From: Methylorubrum populi
GTDB lineage: Bacteria; Pseudomonadota; Alphaproteobacteria; Rhizobiales; Beijerinckiaceae
Assembly (NCBI GenBank): GCA_020741775.1
Contig: DYYG01000035.1
Span: 248,001-312,000 of the forward strand
Reading direction: 5' to 3'
Length of the DNA: 64,000 nt
A program made the translations under genes and the position numbers. Every line of letters begins with the position of its first letter. Positions within the stretch are counted from its first letter, which is position 1. Below the pieces are notes generated by a model, which was not told where the DNA came from, made no database searches, and saw nothing but the letters and a program-made list of their open reading frames with translations. Positions 37,069 to 45,261 of this stretch are shown here, piece after piece.

Positions 37069-39099
37069 ATGAAGCACATGTCACCCGGTGAAGGGCTCAT
37101 GGTGCCGCCGCGCCCGACGCGTGTCGCCGCCGCCGAGACGCCGCGCGGCCCGCTCGCCTCCTCCCTGATCGTGTTCGCGATCATCGTCGCGGGCCTCTAT
37201 CTCGGCCGCGAGGTGCTCATCCCCATCGCCATCGCGGTGCTGCTGTCCTTCGTGCTCGGCCCGCTGGTGAACTTCCTCAGGCGGCTCCGGCTGGGGCGGA
37301 TCTTCGCCGTGATGGTCTCGGTGCTGTTCGCCGCCGGCATCATCGCCGCCCTGTCCACCGTGATCGGCGTGCAGGTCGCCGAACTGGCCCAGGACGTGCC
37401 GCGCTACCAGCGCACCATCGAGCGCAAGATCGAGGGCCTGCGCACCGGCACCCTCGGCCAGACCATGGACTACATCGCCAACATCAACCGGGCGATCCAC
37501 CAATCCGGCACCGAGGAGAAGGAGAACGCCGAACGGGCCAAGCGCGAGCAGGCCGCCCGCGACAGCGCTCGCAAGACCGAACCCGAGCCGTCCAAGCCGA
37601 TCCTGGTGCAGGTGGAGGAGCGGCGCCCGAGCCCGCTCGAACTCGCCACGGCGGTGCTGTCCCCCGTGGCTCAGCCGCTCGCCACAGCCGGCATCGTGCT
37701 GGTGGTGCTGCTGTTCATCCTGATGCAGCGGGAGGATCTGCGCGACCGCCTGATCCGGCTGGCCGGCTCCAGCGACCTCCATCGCACCACCGTGGCGATG
37801 GACGACGCGGCGGGGCGCCTGTCCCGCTACTTCCTCGGCCAGCTCGCCCTCAACTCGGCCTTCGGCATCGTCATCGGCGTCGGGCTCTGGATCATCGGCG
37901 TGCCGAGCCCGGTCCTGTGGGGCATCTTCGCCCTGCTGATGCGCTTCATCCCCTATATCGGCGCCTTCCTCTCGGCGGTGCTGCCCATCGCCCTGGCGGC
38001 GGCGGTCGATCCGGGCTGGAGCATGGTGGTGGCGACCTTCCTGCTGTTCGCCCTGGTTGAGCCCATCGTCGGCCAGATCATCGAACCGCTGGTCTACGGC
38101 CATTCCACCGGCCTCTCGCCCTTCTCGGTGCTGGTCTCGGCCCTGTTCTGGACCTGGCTGTGGGGACCGGTCGGGCTGCTGCTCTCGACCCCGCTCACGG
38201 TCTGCCTCGTGGTGCTCGGCCGCCATGTCGACCGGCTCGAATTTCTCGATGTGCTGTTCAGCAACCGCCCGGCTCTCACTCCGGTGGAGAATTTCTACCA
38301 GCGCATGCTCGCCGACGATCCCGACGAGGCGCAGGAACATGCCGACCTGATTCTGCGGGAATGCTCGCTCTCGGCCTATTACGACGATGTGGTGCTGAAG
38401 GGCCTCGAACTCGCCGCCCGCGACGCCGCCCGCGGCGTGCTGACCCCCAGCCAGAAGGACGAGATCCGCGCCTCGATCACCGCCCTGGTGGAGGATCTGG
38501 AGGATCGCGAGGACGGCTTGCCCGAGCCGTCCGTCAAATCCGTCCGGACGGCCGCGGAGGGATCGGAAGAAGAGAGCGCGTGCAAGAACGAGCCGATCCC
38601 CGATCCCGACCCCGACGACCTGCCCGAGGCATGGCGCCAGGACGGAGCGGTGATCCTCGTCTCCGGCCGAGGCTTCCTCGACGGGGCCGCGACGGCCATC
38701 GCCGACCAGCTGCTGCGCAAGCGCGGTTTCGGTACGCGGCAGGTGCCCTTCGCCGAGGTGGCCCGTGCCCGGATCGGCGACTGGAATCCCGGCCCGGCCC
38801 AGGCCGTCTGCGTGATCTCCCTGGCCCTGGCCGGCGAGCCCACCCATCTGCGCCGCCTCGTCTCGCGCCTGCGCCAGAAACTCGACGCCGCGCCCATCGT
38901 CGCCGGCCTGTGGCGCCTCGACGATCCGGTGCTCTCCGACGAGGCGCTGCGCGCCAAGCTCGGAGCGGACGACCACGTCACCTCCCTGCGCGACCTGATC
39001 GAGACGATCCTCACCATGGCCCGCCTCGGCGGCCCCGAGGAGCGGACGCGCCAGGACACGGCCACGCCGCCGCGTCAGGCTTTGCCCGAGCCCGCTTGA
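37069..39099 (+). CDS. AI-2E family permease with C-terminal cytoplasmic extension
   Basis: A 676-aa protein. Residues about 20-400 form an AI-2E/PerM-type membrane domain: several hydrophobic spans, a charged loop rich in Glu/Lys near 150-185, and the family regions PYIGAFLSAVLPIALAA, EPIVGQIIEPLVYGHSTGLSP and WGPVGLLLSTPLTVCLVVLGRH. The last ~290 residues are a soluble domain (ALTPVENFYQRMLADDPDEAQ...VILVSGRGFLDGAA...) not found in short family members. Transport substrate is unknown; relatives export AI-2 or act as Na+/H+ antiporters. A start at 37078 or later is possible. Confidence 0.82.
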   Translation: MKHMSPGEGLMVPPRPTRVAAAETPRGPLASSLIVFAIIVAGLYLGREVLIPIAIAVLLSFVLGPLVNFLRRLRLGRIFAVMVSVLFAAGIIAALSTVIGVQVAELAQDVPRYQRTIERKIEGLRTGTLGQTMDYIANINRAIHQSGTEEKENAERAKREQAARDSARKTEPEPSKPILVQVEERRPSPLELATAVLSPVAQPLATAGIVLVVLLFILMQREDLRDRLIRLAGSSDLHRTTVAMDDAAGRLSRYFLGQLALNSAFGIVIGVGLWIIGVPSPVLWGIFALLMRFIPYIGAFLSAVLPIALAAAVDPGWSMVVATFLLFALVEPIVGQIIEPLVYGHSTGLSPFSVLVSALFWTWLWGPVGLLLSTPLTVCLVVLGRHVDRLEFLDVLFSNRPALTPVENFYQRMLADDPDEAQEHADLILRECSLSAYYDDVVLKGLELAARDAARGVLTPSQKDEIRASITALVEDLEDREDGLPEPSVKSVRTAAEGSEEESACKNEPIPDPDPDDLPEAWRQDGAVILVSGRGFLDGAATAIADQLLRKRGFGTRQVPFAEVARARIGDWNPGPAQAVCVISLALAGEPTHLRRLVSRLRQKLDAAPIVAGLWRLDDPVLSDEALRAKLGADDHVTSLRDLIETILTMARLGGPEERTRQDTATPPRQALPEPA

Positions 39100-39189
39100 G
39101 CACAAGCCGGTAACAAAGCCGGTGGCCAGGCTTGACGCCGGGGCCGCGCGGCGGCTTCGTTCGAGGGGTCAACGGGAGGCTGCCCCTCG

Positions 39190-39981
39190 ATGAGCGTCGT
39201 CGATCTCGCCCGGTTCATGGAAGACCTCGCCACCCAGTCCGGAGCGGCGATCCTGCCCTTCTTCCGGGCGCATTTCGGCTTGGACGACAAATCCCACGGC
39301 ACCGGCCGTGCGTTCGACCCCGTCACCGAGGCCGACCGCGCCGCCGAGGCGGTGATGCGGCGGATGATCAAGGACCAGCTGCCGAGCCACGGCATCCTGG
39401 GCGAGGAGTTCGGATCGGAACGGGCCGATGCGGAATGCGTCTGGGTGCTCGATCCCATCGACGGCACCCGCGCCTTCATCAGCGGCCTGCCGACCTGGGG
39501 CACCCTGATCGGGCTGACCCATAACGGCGTGGCGGTGCGCGGTCTGATGCACCAGCCCTATCTCGGGGAACGCTTCCTCGGCGACGGCAAGACGGCGAGC
39601 ATCCGCAACGCCAAGGGCGAGCGCCGCCTGCATAGCCGCCGCTGCGACAGCCTGAAGGACGCCATCCTCGCCACCACCGATCCGCGCCTGTTCGCGGAAG
39701 GGGAGGAGGCCGAGCGCTTCCGGGCGGTCGAGAACGATGTGAAGATGTCGCGCTACGGCGCCGATTGCTACGCCTATTGCATGCTGGCGGCGGGCCAGAT
39801 CGACCTCGTGGTCGAGGCCGGCCTCAAGCCCTACGACATCGTCGCGCTGATCCCCATCGTCGAAGGCGCCGGCGGCGTGGTCACCGCCTGGGATGGCGGC
39901 CCCGCCACCGGAGGCGGCCGGATCGTCGCGGCGGGGGACCGGCGCCTGCACGAAGCCGCGCTGAAGCGCCTCAACCCGTGA
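39190..39981 (+). CDS. hisN: Inositol-monophosphatase-family phosphatase, histidinol-phosphatase type
   Basis: A 263-aa Mg-dependent phosphatase. The metal-binding signatures are GEEFGSERADAECVWVLDPIDGTRAF (residues around 75-100; Glu, Asp, Asp) and AGQIDLVVEAGLKPYDIVAL (C-terminal Asp). The histidinol-phosphatase (HisN) branch is favoured by the SGLPTWGTLIGLTHNG region; inositol-phosphatase activity cannot be excluded. It overlaps the convergent lipase gene by 11 bp at its 3' end. Confidence 0.88.
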   Translation: MSVVDLARFMEDLATQSGAAILPFFRAHFGLDDKSHGTGRAFDPVTEADRAAEAVMRRMIKDQLPSHGILGEEFGSERADAECVWVLDPIDGTRAFISGLPTWGTLIGLTHNGVAVRGLMHQPYLGERFLGDGKTASIRNAKGERRLHSRRCDSLKDAILATTDPRLFAEGEEAERFRAVENDVKMSRYGADCYAYCMLAAGQIDLVVEAGLKPYDIVALIPIVEGAGGVVTAWDGGPATGGGRIVAAGDRRLHEAALKRLNP

Positions 39982-40996
39982 GGGCGTGAACCGTCTCGTC
40001 GGCGGCCTGATGGCCGTTGCCGGGAATGAAGGCGTCGAAGGCGGCCCAGAAATCGGCGCGGATCGCGTCGCACTCCGTCAGAATCTCGTGGCGGGCACCG
40101 GGCAGGACGATCAGGTGCCCGGTCTTGAGCCGGGCGGCGAAGCGCTCGGTGGCCGGCGTGCTGCACACCGGGTCCGCACCGGCCCCGACGATCAGGCAGG
40201 GCGTGCGGATCCGCCGGATCATGGCGGGATCGGCCAGCCGGCGCATCGCCCGGAAGGCGGAGGCGAGCCAGGCGATGGTCGGGTCGCCCACCGCCCCGGC
40301 CCCGACCTCGCGGGCGGCCGCCGCGTTGCGGGCGTAGCGGACCGGATCGGTCGAGAGGCGGTTGCCGGCGAAGGGCTTCGTGGCGATCGAGACCGCGCTG
40401 CCGAAGGGGATGTAGCAGCGCCCCAGTCCCAGCCGGCGCAGGCTGCGCGACAGCAGCGCGGCGCCCGCCGGCCAGCGCACCATGCGGATCGCCAGCATCG
40501 GCGCGACCGTGACGAGGCGGCGGAATGGCAGCCAGCCCTCCGCCGCGCCGGTCAGCGCCACCGCTCCGCCCATGGAATGGGCGAGGCCGAAATACGGCTC
40601 GGGCATGTGCGGGACCAGCACGGTCTCGGCGATCGCCGTCAAATCCAGCCGGTAATCGTCGAAATGGCGGACATGGCCCTTATGGGCGTCGCGCACCTGC
40701 CGCCCGGACTCGCCCTGGCCACGCCAATCGAAGGCGACGACGCAGAAGCCGCGGGCGCGCAGGTCCGAGATCGTCTCGAAATACTTCTCGATGAACTCGG
40801 CCCGGCCCTGTAGCAGGCAGACCGTGCCCTTCACGCCACGCGTCGTCGGCTGCCAGGTCGCGGCCCGCAGGGTCACCCCGTCCGCGGTCTCGACGGGGAT
40901 GAGGCGGGCACCCGGCGGCACCGGGTTGTCGGGGGTGGGTCGCAGCGTCAGCACGGCCGGATCATCCCTGAAATCTTTTTCGAAAACCTCACGCAA
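39971..40996 (-). CDS. Alpha/beta hydrolase (lysophospholipase/monoacylglycerol lipase-like)
   Basis: A 341-aa serine hydrolase. The nucleophile elbow is GLAHSMGG, the acid is in LIVGAGADPVCS and the His in GARHEILTE, in the order typical of PldB/MGL-like lipases. VAFDWRGQGESGRQ gives the oxyanion-side signature. The TTG at 40996 with GAGGA just upstream is the probable start. No signal peptide is seen. The substrate is likely a lysophospholipid or monoglyceride but cannot be fixed from sequence. Confidence 0.88.
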   Translation of the reverse strand: MREVFEKDFRDDPAVLTLRPTPDNPVPPGARLIPVETADGVTLRAATWQPTTRGVKGTVCLLQGRAEFIEKYFETISDLRARGFCVVAFDWRGQGESGRQVRDAHKGHVRHFDDYRLDLTAIAETVLVPHMPEPYFGLAHSMGGAVALTGAAEGWLPFRRLVTVAPMLAIRMVRWPAGAALLSRSLRRLGLGRCYIPFGSAVSIATKPFAGNRLSTDPVRYARNAAAAREVGAGAVGDPTIAWLASAFRAMRRLADPAMIRRIRTPCLIVGAGADPVCSTPATERFAARLKTGHLIVLPGARHEILTECDAIRADFWAAFDAFIPGNGHQAADETVHALTG

Positions 40997-41014
40997 AATC
41001 CTCGCGAGACGGCC

Positions 41015-41043
41015 CTTGCGCGATTTTTCGGACCCACCAATAT
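41015..41043 (+). promoter_or_regulatory. Candidate heat-shock (RpoH-type) promoter for hsp20
   Basis: CTTG at 41015-41018 is followed after about 18 bp by CCAATAT (41037-41043), close to the alphaproteobacterial sigma-32 pattern CTTG-N17/18-CYTATNT. The match in the second box is partial. Confidence 0.4.
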
Positions 41044-41049
41044 CACGGG

Positions 41050-41136
41050 AGCGCCGGCCAAGACGGCGGCGCGCAGGTCCGGCCCCCGGGCGGACCCGAA
41101 GACTGTGAACATGTTGCTTCTTCTGGAGGATATGTG
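41050..41136 (+). promoter_or_regulatory. ROSE-type RNA thermometer in the hsp20 5' UTR
   Basis: The last hairpin can pair TTGCTTC (41114-41120) with GGAGGAT (41125-41131), so the Shine-Dalgarno GGAGGA is closed. The TTGCT stretch facing AGGAG with a G-G mismatch is the ROSE hallmark described in rhizobia. Outer bases ACAT and ATGT extend the stem. GC-rich sequence upstream (41050-41100) can form additional hairpins. Opening at high temperature should let ribosomes reach the ATG at 41137. Confidence 0.78.
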
Positions 41137-41607
41137 ATGCGTCAGTTCGATCTGGCTCCCCTGTACCGCTCCACCGTCGGCTTCGACCGCCTGTTTGCGG
41201 CCCTCGACGGTTTCGTGAGCGCCGAGGCCGCCCCGACCTACCCGCCCTACAACATCGAGCGCACGGGTGAGAACGTCTACCGCGTCACCGTCGCGGTTGC
41301 CGGCTTCACCGAGGCCGACCTGTCGATCGAGGTCAAGGAAAACGCCCTGACCATCAAGGGTGAGCGCAAGGCCGCCGAAGGCAAATCCGCCGAAGTGCTC
41401 TATCAGGGTATCGCCGCCCGCGCCTTCGAGCGCCGCTTTCAGCTCGCCGACCACGTCCAGGTGACCGGTGCCGCGCTGGAGAACGGCCTTCTCCACGTCG
41501 ATCTCGTCCGCGAGGTCCCGGAGGCGAAGAAGCCGCGCCGCATCGAGATTGCCAGTGCCGCCCCGAGCCGGCCGGTGATCGAAGGCTCGGTCCAGCAGGC
41601 CGCGTAA
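41137..41607 (+). CDS. Small heat-shock protein, Hsp20/alpha-crystallin
   Basis: A 156-aa IbpA-like chaperone that holds unfolding proteins. The start MRQFDLAPLYRSTVGFDRLF is the IbpA-type N-terminus, followed by the alpha-crystallin domain (YPPYNIERTGENVYRVTVAV...ALTIKGERK...FERRFQL...LENGLLHVDLV) and a C-terminal tail with the I-x-I-like element (RRIEI). The ATG at 41137 has GGAGGA 6 bp upstream and sits behind the ROSE thermometer. A GTG at 41134 is one codon earlier. A terminator follows. Confidence 0.95.
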   Translation: MRQFDLAPLYRSTVGFDRLFAALDGFVSAEAAPTYPPYNIERTGENVYRVTVAVAGFTEADLSIEVKENALTIKGERKAAEGKSAEVLYQGIAARAFERRFQLADHVQVTGAALENGLLHVDLVREVPEAKKPRRIEIASAAPSRPVIEGSVQQAA

Positions 41608-41640
41608 CCGCTCAGCCGCGAGGCTGATCCCGTAGGGGAG

Positions 41641-41669
41641 CGCCCCGGCCGCCATAGCCGGGGCGTTTT
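41641..41669 (+). terminator. Rho-independent terminator of hsp20
   Basis: CGCCCCGGC (41641-41649) and GCCGGGGCG (41657-41665) form a 9-bp GC stem followed by TTTT. Confidence 0.88.
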
Positions 41670-41681
41670 CATGTCCGCCGC

Positions 41682-41984
41682 TCAGAAATCCCCGAAGCGG
41701 TCGCCGGGGCCGGGCTCGTAACAGGTGAAGCCGACAAAACAGCCCGGCGTGTCGCGGGTCGGCACGAAGGCACGCCTGCCGATTTCGGTGGCCTCGCAGA
41801 ACGAGCGGTCGCGCACGAAGCGGTCGTAGGCCGGCCCGCCGGTGCCGAGCACCGCCGATCCTTGGCGCAGGACCACCGCCCGAGCTTGGGCGCAGGTCAG
41901 GTCCGGCGTGGAGGGGCGCTGCGCCGCGGCCGGCACGAGACCGGCGGCGAGGAGAGCCGCTGCGGGAACGAGAACACGGCGCAT
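41682..41984 (-). CDS. Small secreted protein with four cysteines
   Basis: A 100-aa protein with a signal peptide (MRRVLVPAAALLAAGLVPAA, cleavage near AAA-Q). The mature part has four Cys (LTCAQARA, SFCEATE, GCFVGFTCYEP), suggesting two disulfides in the periplasm. A related pattern, T-C-A-x-A-x-x-x-V, occurs in many small rhizobial exported proteins of unknown role. The start at 41984 is chosen because the upstream extension lacks a signal-peptide pattern. Confidence 0.68.
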   Translation of the reverse strand: MRRVLVPAAALLAAGLVPAAAQRPSTPDLTCAQARAVVLRQGSAVLGTGGPAYDRFVRDRSFCEATEIGRRAFVPTRDTPGCFVGFTCYEPGPGDRFGDF

Positions 41985-42029
41985 GGAGCGGGTCCGGGCT
42001 GCGGGAGGGCTCCTCCTCAACACCGCGGA

Positions 42030-42455
42030 TCACGGATGTATCCCGTCGAGCTCCGGCAGCAGCACCACGCTTTCCTGCTCGTTGGGATCGGTGCGGGCGA
42101 TGATCGCGGTGCAGGGCTCGGTCGGGCTCGGATTGTAGGGCAGGTGCGGCACGCCGGCCGGGATGTAGAGGTATTCGCCCGGCCGCAACTCGGCGTGATG
42201 CTCCAGCCGCTCGCCCCACCACATCCGGGAGATGCCCGCGAGGGCGTAGATCGCCGTCTCGTGGCCCTCGTGCTTGTGGGCCTTGGCCCGTGCGCCCGGC
42301 GGGATCGTCACGATCTGCAGGTGGAGCCCCTTCGCTCCGACCGACTCCGCCGAGATGCCGGGCGCATAGGACAGACCCTGCCGGCCCGTGAAATCCGCGC
42401 CGGGGCCGACCACGCGGCAGATGCCGTCCGCTGCCGTCTCGCCCGCCTTCGGCAT
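42030..42455 (-). CDS. Cupin-domain protein
   Basis: A 141-aa single-domain cupin. The metal-binding motif 1 includes AKAHKHEGHETAIYALAG (two His and Glu) and motif 2 is PGEYLYIPAGVPHLPYN (His). The fold supports a metal-dependent enzyme or a small-molecule sensor. It lies 4 bp after the HTH gene on the same strand, so the two are probably co-transcribed. Function unknown. Confidence 0.85.
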   Translation of the reverse strand: MPKAGETAADGICRVVGPGADFTGRQGLSYAPGISAESVGAKGLHLQIVTIPPGARAKAHKHEGHETAIYALAGISRMWWGERLEHHAELRPGEYLYIPAGVPHLPYNPSPTEPCTAIIARTDPNEQESVVLLPELDGIHP

Positions 42456-42459
42456 GGCG

Positions 42460-42894
42460 CTACAGATCCCCGAAGACGAGCTGTCCCTGCGGCGAGGCCG
42501 GGCGCTTCGCCAAGCGCGGCGCCTCCTTGCGGGCGGGCGGTTTCGGGCGCGGCCTCGGATCGGCGCGCATCCGGGCCTTCGCCTTGTCCCGCGCCACGGC
42601 CTCGGGGGCGTGGGGGTCGTCGTCGAGCCACTTCCCGCGCTTGATCACCTCGTTGACCCGGCCCTGGTTGACCCCGACCTTGAAGGCGATCTCCTGCTGC
42701 GTCATGCCGGTGGAGGCGTGCAGCTCCAGGATCGCGCGGGCGAGGTCCGGCGTCATCTTCTGGCCGGTGATGCGCCGGGCGGGGCGCACGGTGCGGGTCT
42801 TCCGGTCACGTTCGCGCAGGCGCTCCAGCAGGGCGAGCGCCATATGCATGCCGTGCTCGCGCAGGGCCTCCTCGAATTCCTTCAGCGTCGCCAT
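42460..42894 (-). CDS. Small helix-turn-helix protein
   Basis: A 144-aa basic protein starting MATLKEFEEALREHGMHMAL. The centre holds a predicted HTH (LARAILELHASTGMTQQEIAFKVG, then VNQGRVNEVIKRGKW), as in sigma-70 region-4-like and phage-type DNA-binding domains. The C-terminus is Arg/Pro-rich and ends QGQLVFGDL. The frame is open to 43140, but that part overlaps the hairpin repeat at 43026-43076 and lacks a clear start, so the ATG at 42894 is used. A regulator of the cupin gene is possible. Confidence 0.68.
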   Translation of the reverse strand: MATLKEFEEALREHGMHMALALLERLRERDRKTRTVRPARRITGQKMTPDLARAILELHASTGMTQQEIAFKVGVNQGRVNEVIKRGKWLDDDPHAPEAVARDKAKARMRADPRPRPKPPARKEAPRLAKRPASPQGQLVFGDL

Positions 42895-43025
42895 GGACGG
42901 CTCCTCGTCCCGGGGGCGGACATCGGCGGAGAAACGCTTCGCCCATGCCTCAGGTTGCCGGCCAGGAGACGCGGAGGCGGCAGGGGGAGCAAGCGGCCGA
43001 ACCGGCTCGTCCACCGCAAAAGCCG

Positions 43026-43076
43026 GGCGGAAGCCGCGTCCCCGCGCCGGAGCGGCGCAGGGACGCGGCTTCCGCC
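43026..43076. repeat. 17-bp perfect inverted repeat in divergent promoter region
   Basis: GGCGGAAGCCGCGTCCC (43026-43042) is complementary to GGGACGCGGCTTCCGCC (43060-43076), with a 17-nt loop that can itself fold (GCGCC and GGCGC). It lies between the divergent HTH gene and kdoO, so it is not an ordinary terminator. Confidence 0.75.
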
Positions 43077-43143
43077 GTGTTGGCAGGCGCTTCGCACGTC
43101 GGCTAAACCGCATCGGAGTGTCTCGCGCGGAACAAGCCAAGCC

Positions 43144-44013
43144 ATGATCAGCCCCGTCCTCCCCGTCTCCCGCACCGAGGCGGTGCCGGGCGCGCCCGGC
43201 CTCGTCGAGGCCCTGGAGAGCGGATCGGTCCTCGTCTTCCGCGACCTCGACTTTCCCTTCGACGCCTTCGAGCAGCGCTTCGTCGAACGCCCCTTCGCCG
43301 ACGGCAAGGCCAAGAACGTCAGCATCCGCGGCGAGTCCGCCGAGTTGAGGGGCGCGGCCGGCAGCGAGGAGGAGCAGGCCCGCCTGCGCGCCCTGCTGGT
43401 GCGCTACCGGCGCTTCTCGGAGAGCCTGATCGAGACCTATCTGCCCGCCTATCGCGGCAAGGTCTCTCTCGCCGGCACCTCATACCGCCCCTTCGACGTC
43501 GACAAGCGCAAGCTGAGCTGGCGGCGCGACGACACGCGCATGCATGTCGATGCCTTCCCCTCGAACCCGATCGGCGAGAAGCGCATCCTGCGCATCTTCC
43601 GCAACATCAACGCGGAGGGGCAGCCGCGGCACTGGCGGGTCGGTGAGGATTTCGGCTCGATGGCCGAGAAGTTCCTGCCCAAGCTCCCCGGCTATTCCGG
43701 CCTGTCGGCGAGCGTGCTGGCGGCGCTCAAGATCACCAAGGCCAAGCGCTCGGAATACGACCACCTGATGCTGCACCTCCACGACGCGCTCAAGCGCGAC
43801 CTGGAATATCAGGCCAACGCGCCCCAGGCGGACGTGAACTTCCAGCCCGGCGAAACCTGGGTCACCTTCTCGGACCTCGTGATGCACGGTGCCATGGGTG
43901 GGCGCTACATGCTGGAGCAGACCGCCTATCTCGCCGTCGCCGACCAGGCCGATCCCCAGACGAGCCCGCAGCGGATCCTCGCGCGGAAGCTCGGCCGGCC
44001 GCTCAGGCACTGA
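43144..44013 (+). CDS. kdoO: Kdo hydroxylase (3-hydroxylation of inner-core Kdo)
   Basis: A 289-aa Fe(II)/2-oxoglutarate-dependent dioxygenase of the KdoO family (DUF2843), which converts Kdo to Ko in the LPS inner core. The family signature TRMHVDAFPSNPIGEKRILR carries the H-x-D metal ligands, with the distal His in SDLVMHGAMGG. VLVFRDLDFPFDAFEQRF is the typical N-terminal stretch. It overlaps the convergent permease gene by 11 bp. It fits functionally with the lipid A long-chain acyl cluster at 47.6 kb. Confidence 0.9.
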   Translation: MISPVLPVSRTEAVPGAPGLVEALESGSVLVFRDLDFPFDAFEQRFVERPFADGKAKNVSIRGESAELRGAAGSEEEQARLRALLVRYRRFSESLIETYLPAYRGKVSLAGTSYRPFDVDKRKLSWRRDDTRMHVDAFPSNPIGEKRILRIFRNINAEGQPRHWRVGEDFGSMAEKFLPKLPGYSGLSASVLAALKITKAKRSEYDHLMLHLHDALKRDLEYQANAPQADVNFQPGETWVTFSDLVMHGAMGGRYMLEQTAYLAVADQADPQTSPQRILARKLGRPLRH

Positions 44014-45109
44014 GCGCCGGACGCTCCTCCGGGCTTTCGGTAAAGTCCCGCCACAGCAGGATCAGCGCGGCCATCACCGCCGGGCCGACGAACAGGCCGA
44101 GCAGGCCGAAGGTCTCGACGCCGCCGAGGATGCCGAGCAGCACCCAGAGGAAGGGCAGGCGGGTGGTGCCGCCGATCAGCACCGGGCGCACGAAATGGTC
44201 GGCGACGAAGGTGACGACGAACCCCGCCGCCACCACGATCGCGGCGGGAACCACGGCGCCGCCCGCCAGCAGCAGCACGGCGGCGAGGCCGAAGGCCAGC
44301 GGCGCGCCGAAGGGGATCATCGCCGCGACCGCGGTGATCGCCCCGAACAGCACCGGATGCGGCACGCCTGCGAGCGCGTAGACGATCCCGAGCAGAACGC
44401 CCTCGCCGAGCCCGACCAGGACGAGCCCGTCGACGGTGCCGTGGACCGAGGCCACCATCTGGCGTGCCACCCGCTCGCCGCGCGACCCGAACAGGCGATG
44501 GCTCGCCCGCAAGGCCTGCGCGATCACGGTGTCGCCCTCGCGGAACAGGAAGAACAGGGTCAGGAGGCAGAAGCCGAACAGCACCGCCCGATGCACCAGC
44601 CCCGCCCCGAGGGTACGGGTGAGATTACGGTTCGATGCGGTGTTGAGCCGTTCGCTCAGCTCATGGGCGAGACCGGCATGGGCGAGATGGGCCTCCCACC
44701 ACGCGCTCACGGCGGCCGAGCCATAGGGCAGGTGGGCGACGAAATCGGGCACCGGGATGCCGTTGCGCTCGGCCTCGCGGGCATAGGCCAGCAGGTCGTG
44801 CGCCTCGCGGGAGGCCTCCACCGCCAGCAGCGCGATCGGCAGCAGCAGAACCAACGCGACGAGGGCGGTGAACACCGCCGGCCACAGCAGGTTGTGGCGG
44901 CCCGGCGGGAAGCGCCGCCGCGCCCGCGCGAAGAGCGGCCACAGAGCGATGGCGAGCACCAGCGCCCAGACCAGCGCCCGCAGGAAGCCGGACAGGATGT
45001 AGAGCCCGAGCCCCAGAAGCAGGGCAGCCAGCAGGGCGCGGAACAGGGCTTGGCCACGGGAGGGGCCGGGTTCGTGCCTGTCGATGGCGAGGTGATCGAT
45101 GGACGGCAT
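44003..45109 (-). CDS. AI-2E family permease
   Basis: A 368-aa polytopic protein starting MPSIDHLAIDRHEPG, with AAGGTG 6 bp upstream. It has two N-terminal helices, a soluble loop (about residues 90-180), then four to five helices with the family regions GEGVLLGIVYALAGVPHPVL, IPFGAPLAFGLAAVLLL and FVADHFVRPVLIGGTTRLPF. It is a compact family member without the C-terminal domain found in the paralogue at 37069-39099. Substrate unknown. Confidence 0.85.
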   Translation of the reverse strand: MPSIDHLAIDRHEPGPSRGQALFRALLAALLLGLGLYILSGFLRALVWALVLAIALWPLFARARRRFPPGRHNLLWPAVFTALVALVLLLPIALLAVEASREAHDLLAYAREAERNGIPVPDFVAHLPYGSAAVSAWWEAHLAHAGLAHELSERLNTASNRNLTRTLGAGLVHRAVLFGFCLLTLFFLFREGDTVIAQALRASHRLFGSRGERVARQMVASVHGTVDGLVLVGLGEGVLLGIVYALAGVPHPVLFGAITAVAAMIPFGAPLAFGLAAVLLLAGGAVVPAAIVVAAGFVVTFVADHFVRPVLIGGTTRLPFLWVLLGILGGVETFGLLGLFVGPAVMAALILLWRDFTESPEERPALSA

Positions 45110-45261
45110 CGCCGCACCTTTCCGGCTTCGCCGCTCCGGGCGCGGCCGGGGCAACCTATGGCGGCGGCGGCCGCGATCCAGGGGCCGGGCGCCGCTTCTC
45201 CCATGACATCTGATTGATCCGTCCGGGCTCCCGTCACCCTGTCGTGCGGCGGAGGCCTGCC

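Noticed and set aside
37081..39105. 674-aa minus-strand frame opposite the AI-2E permease
   Set aside because: Antisense to a recognisable membrane protein; His/Gln/Arg/Glu-rich with no domain.
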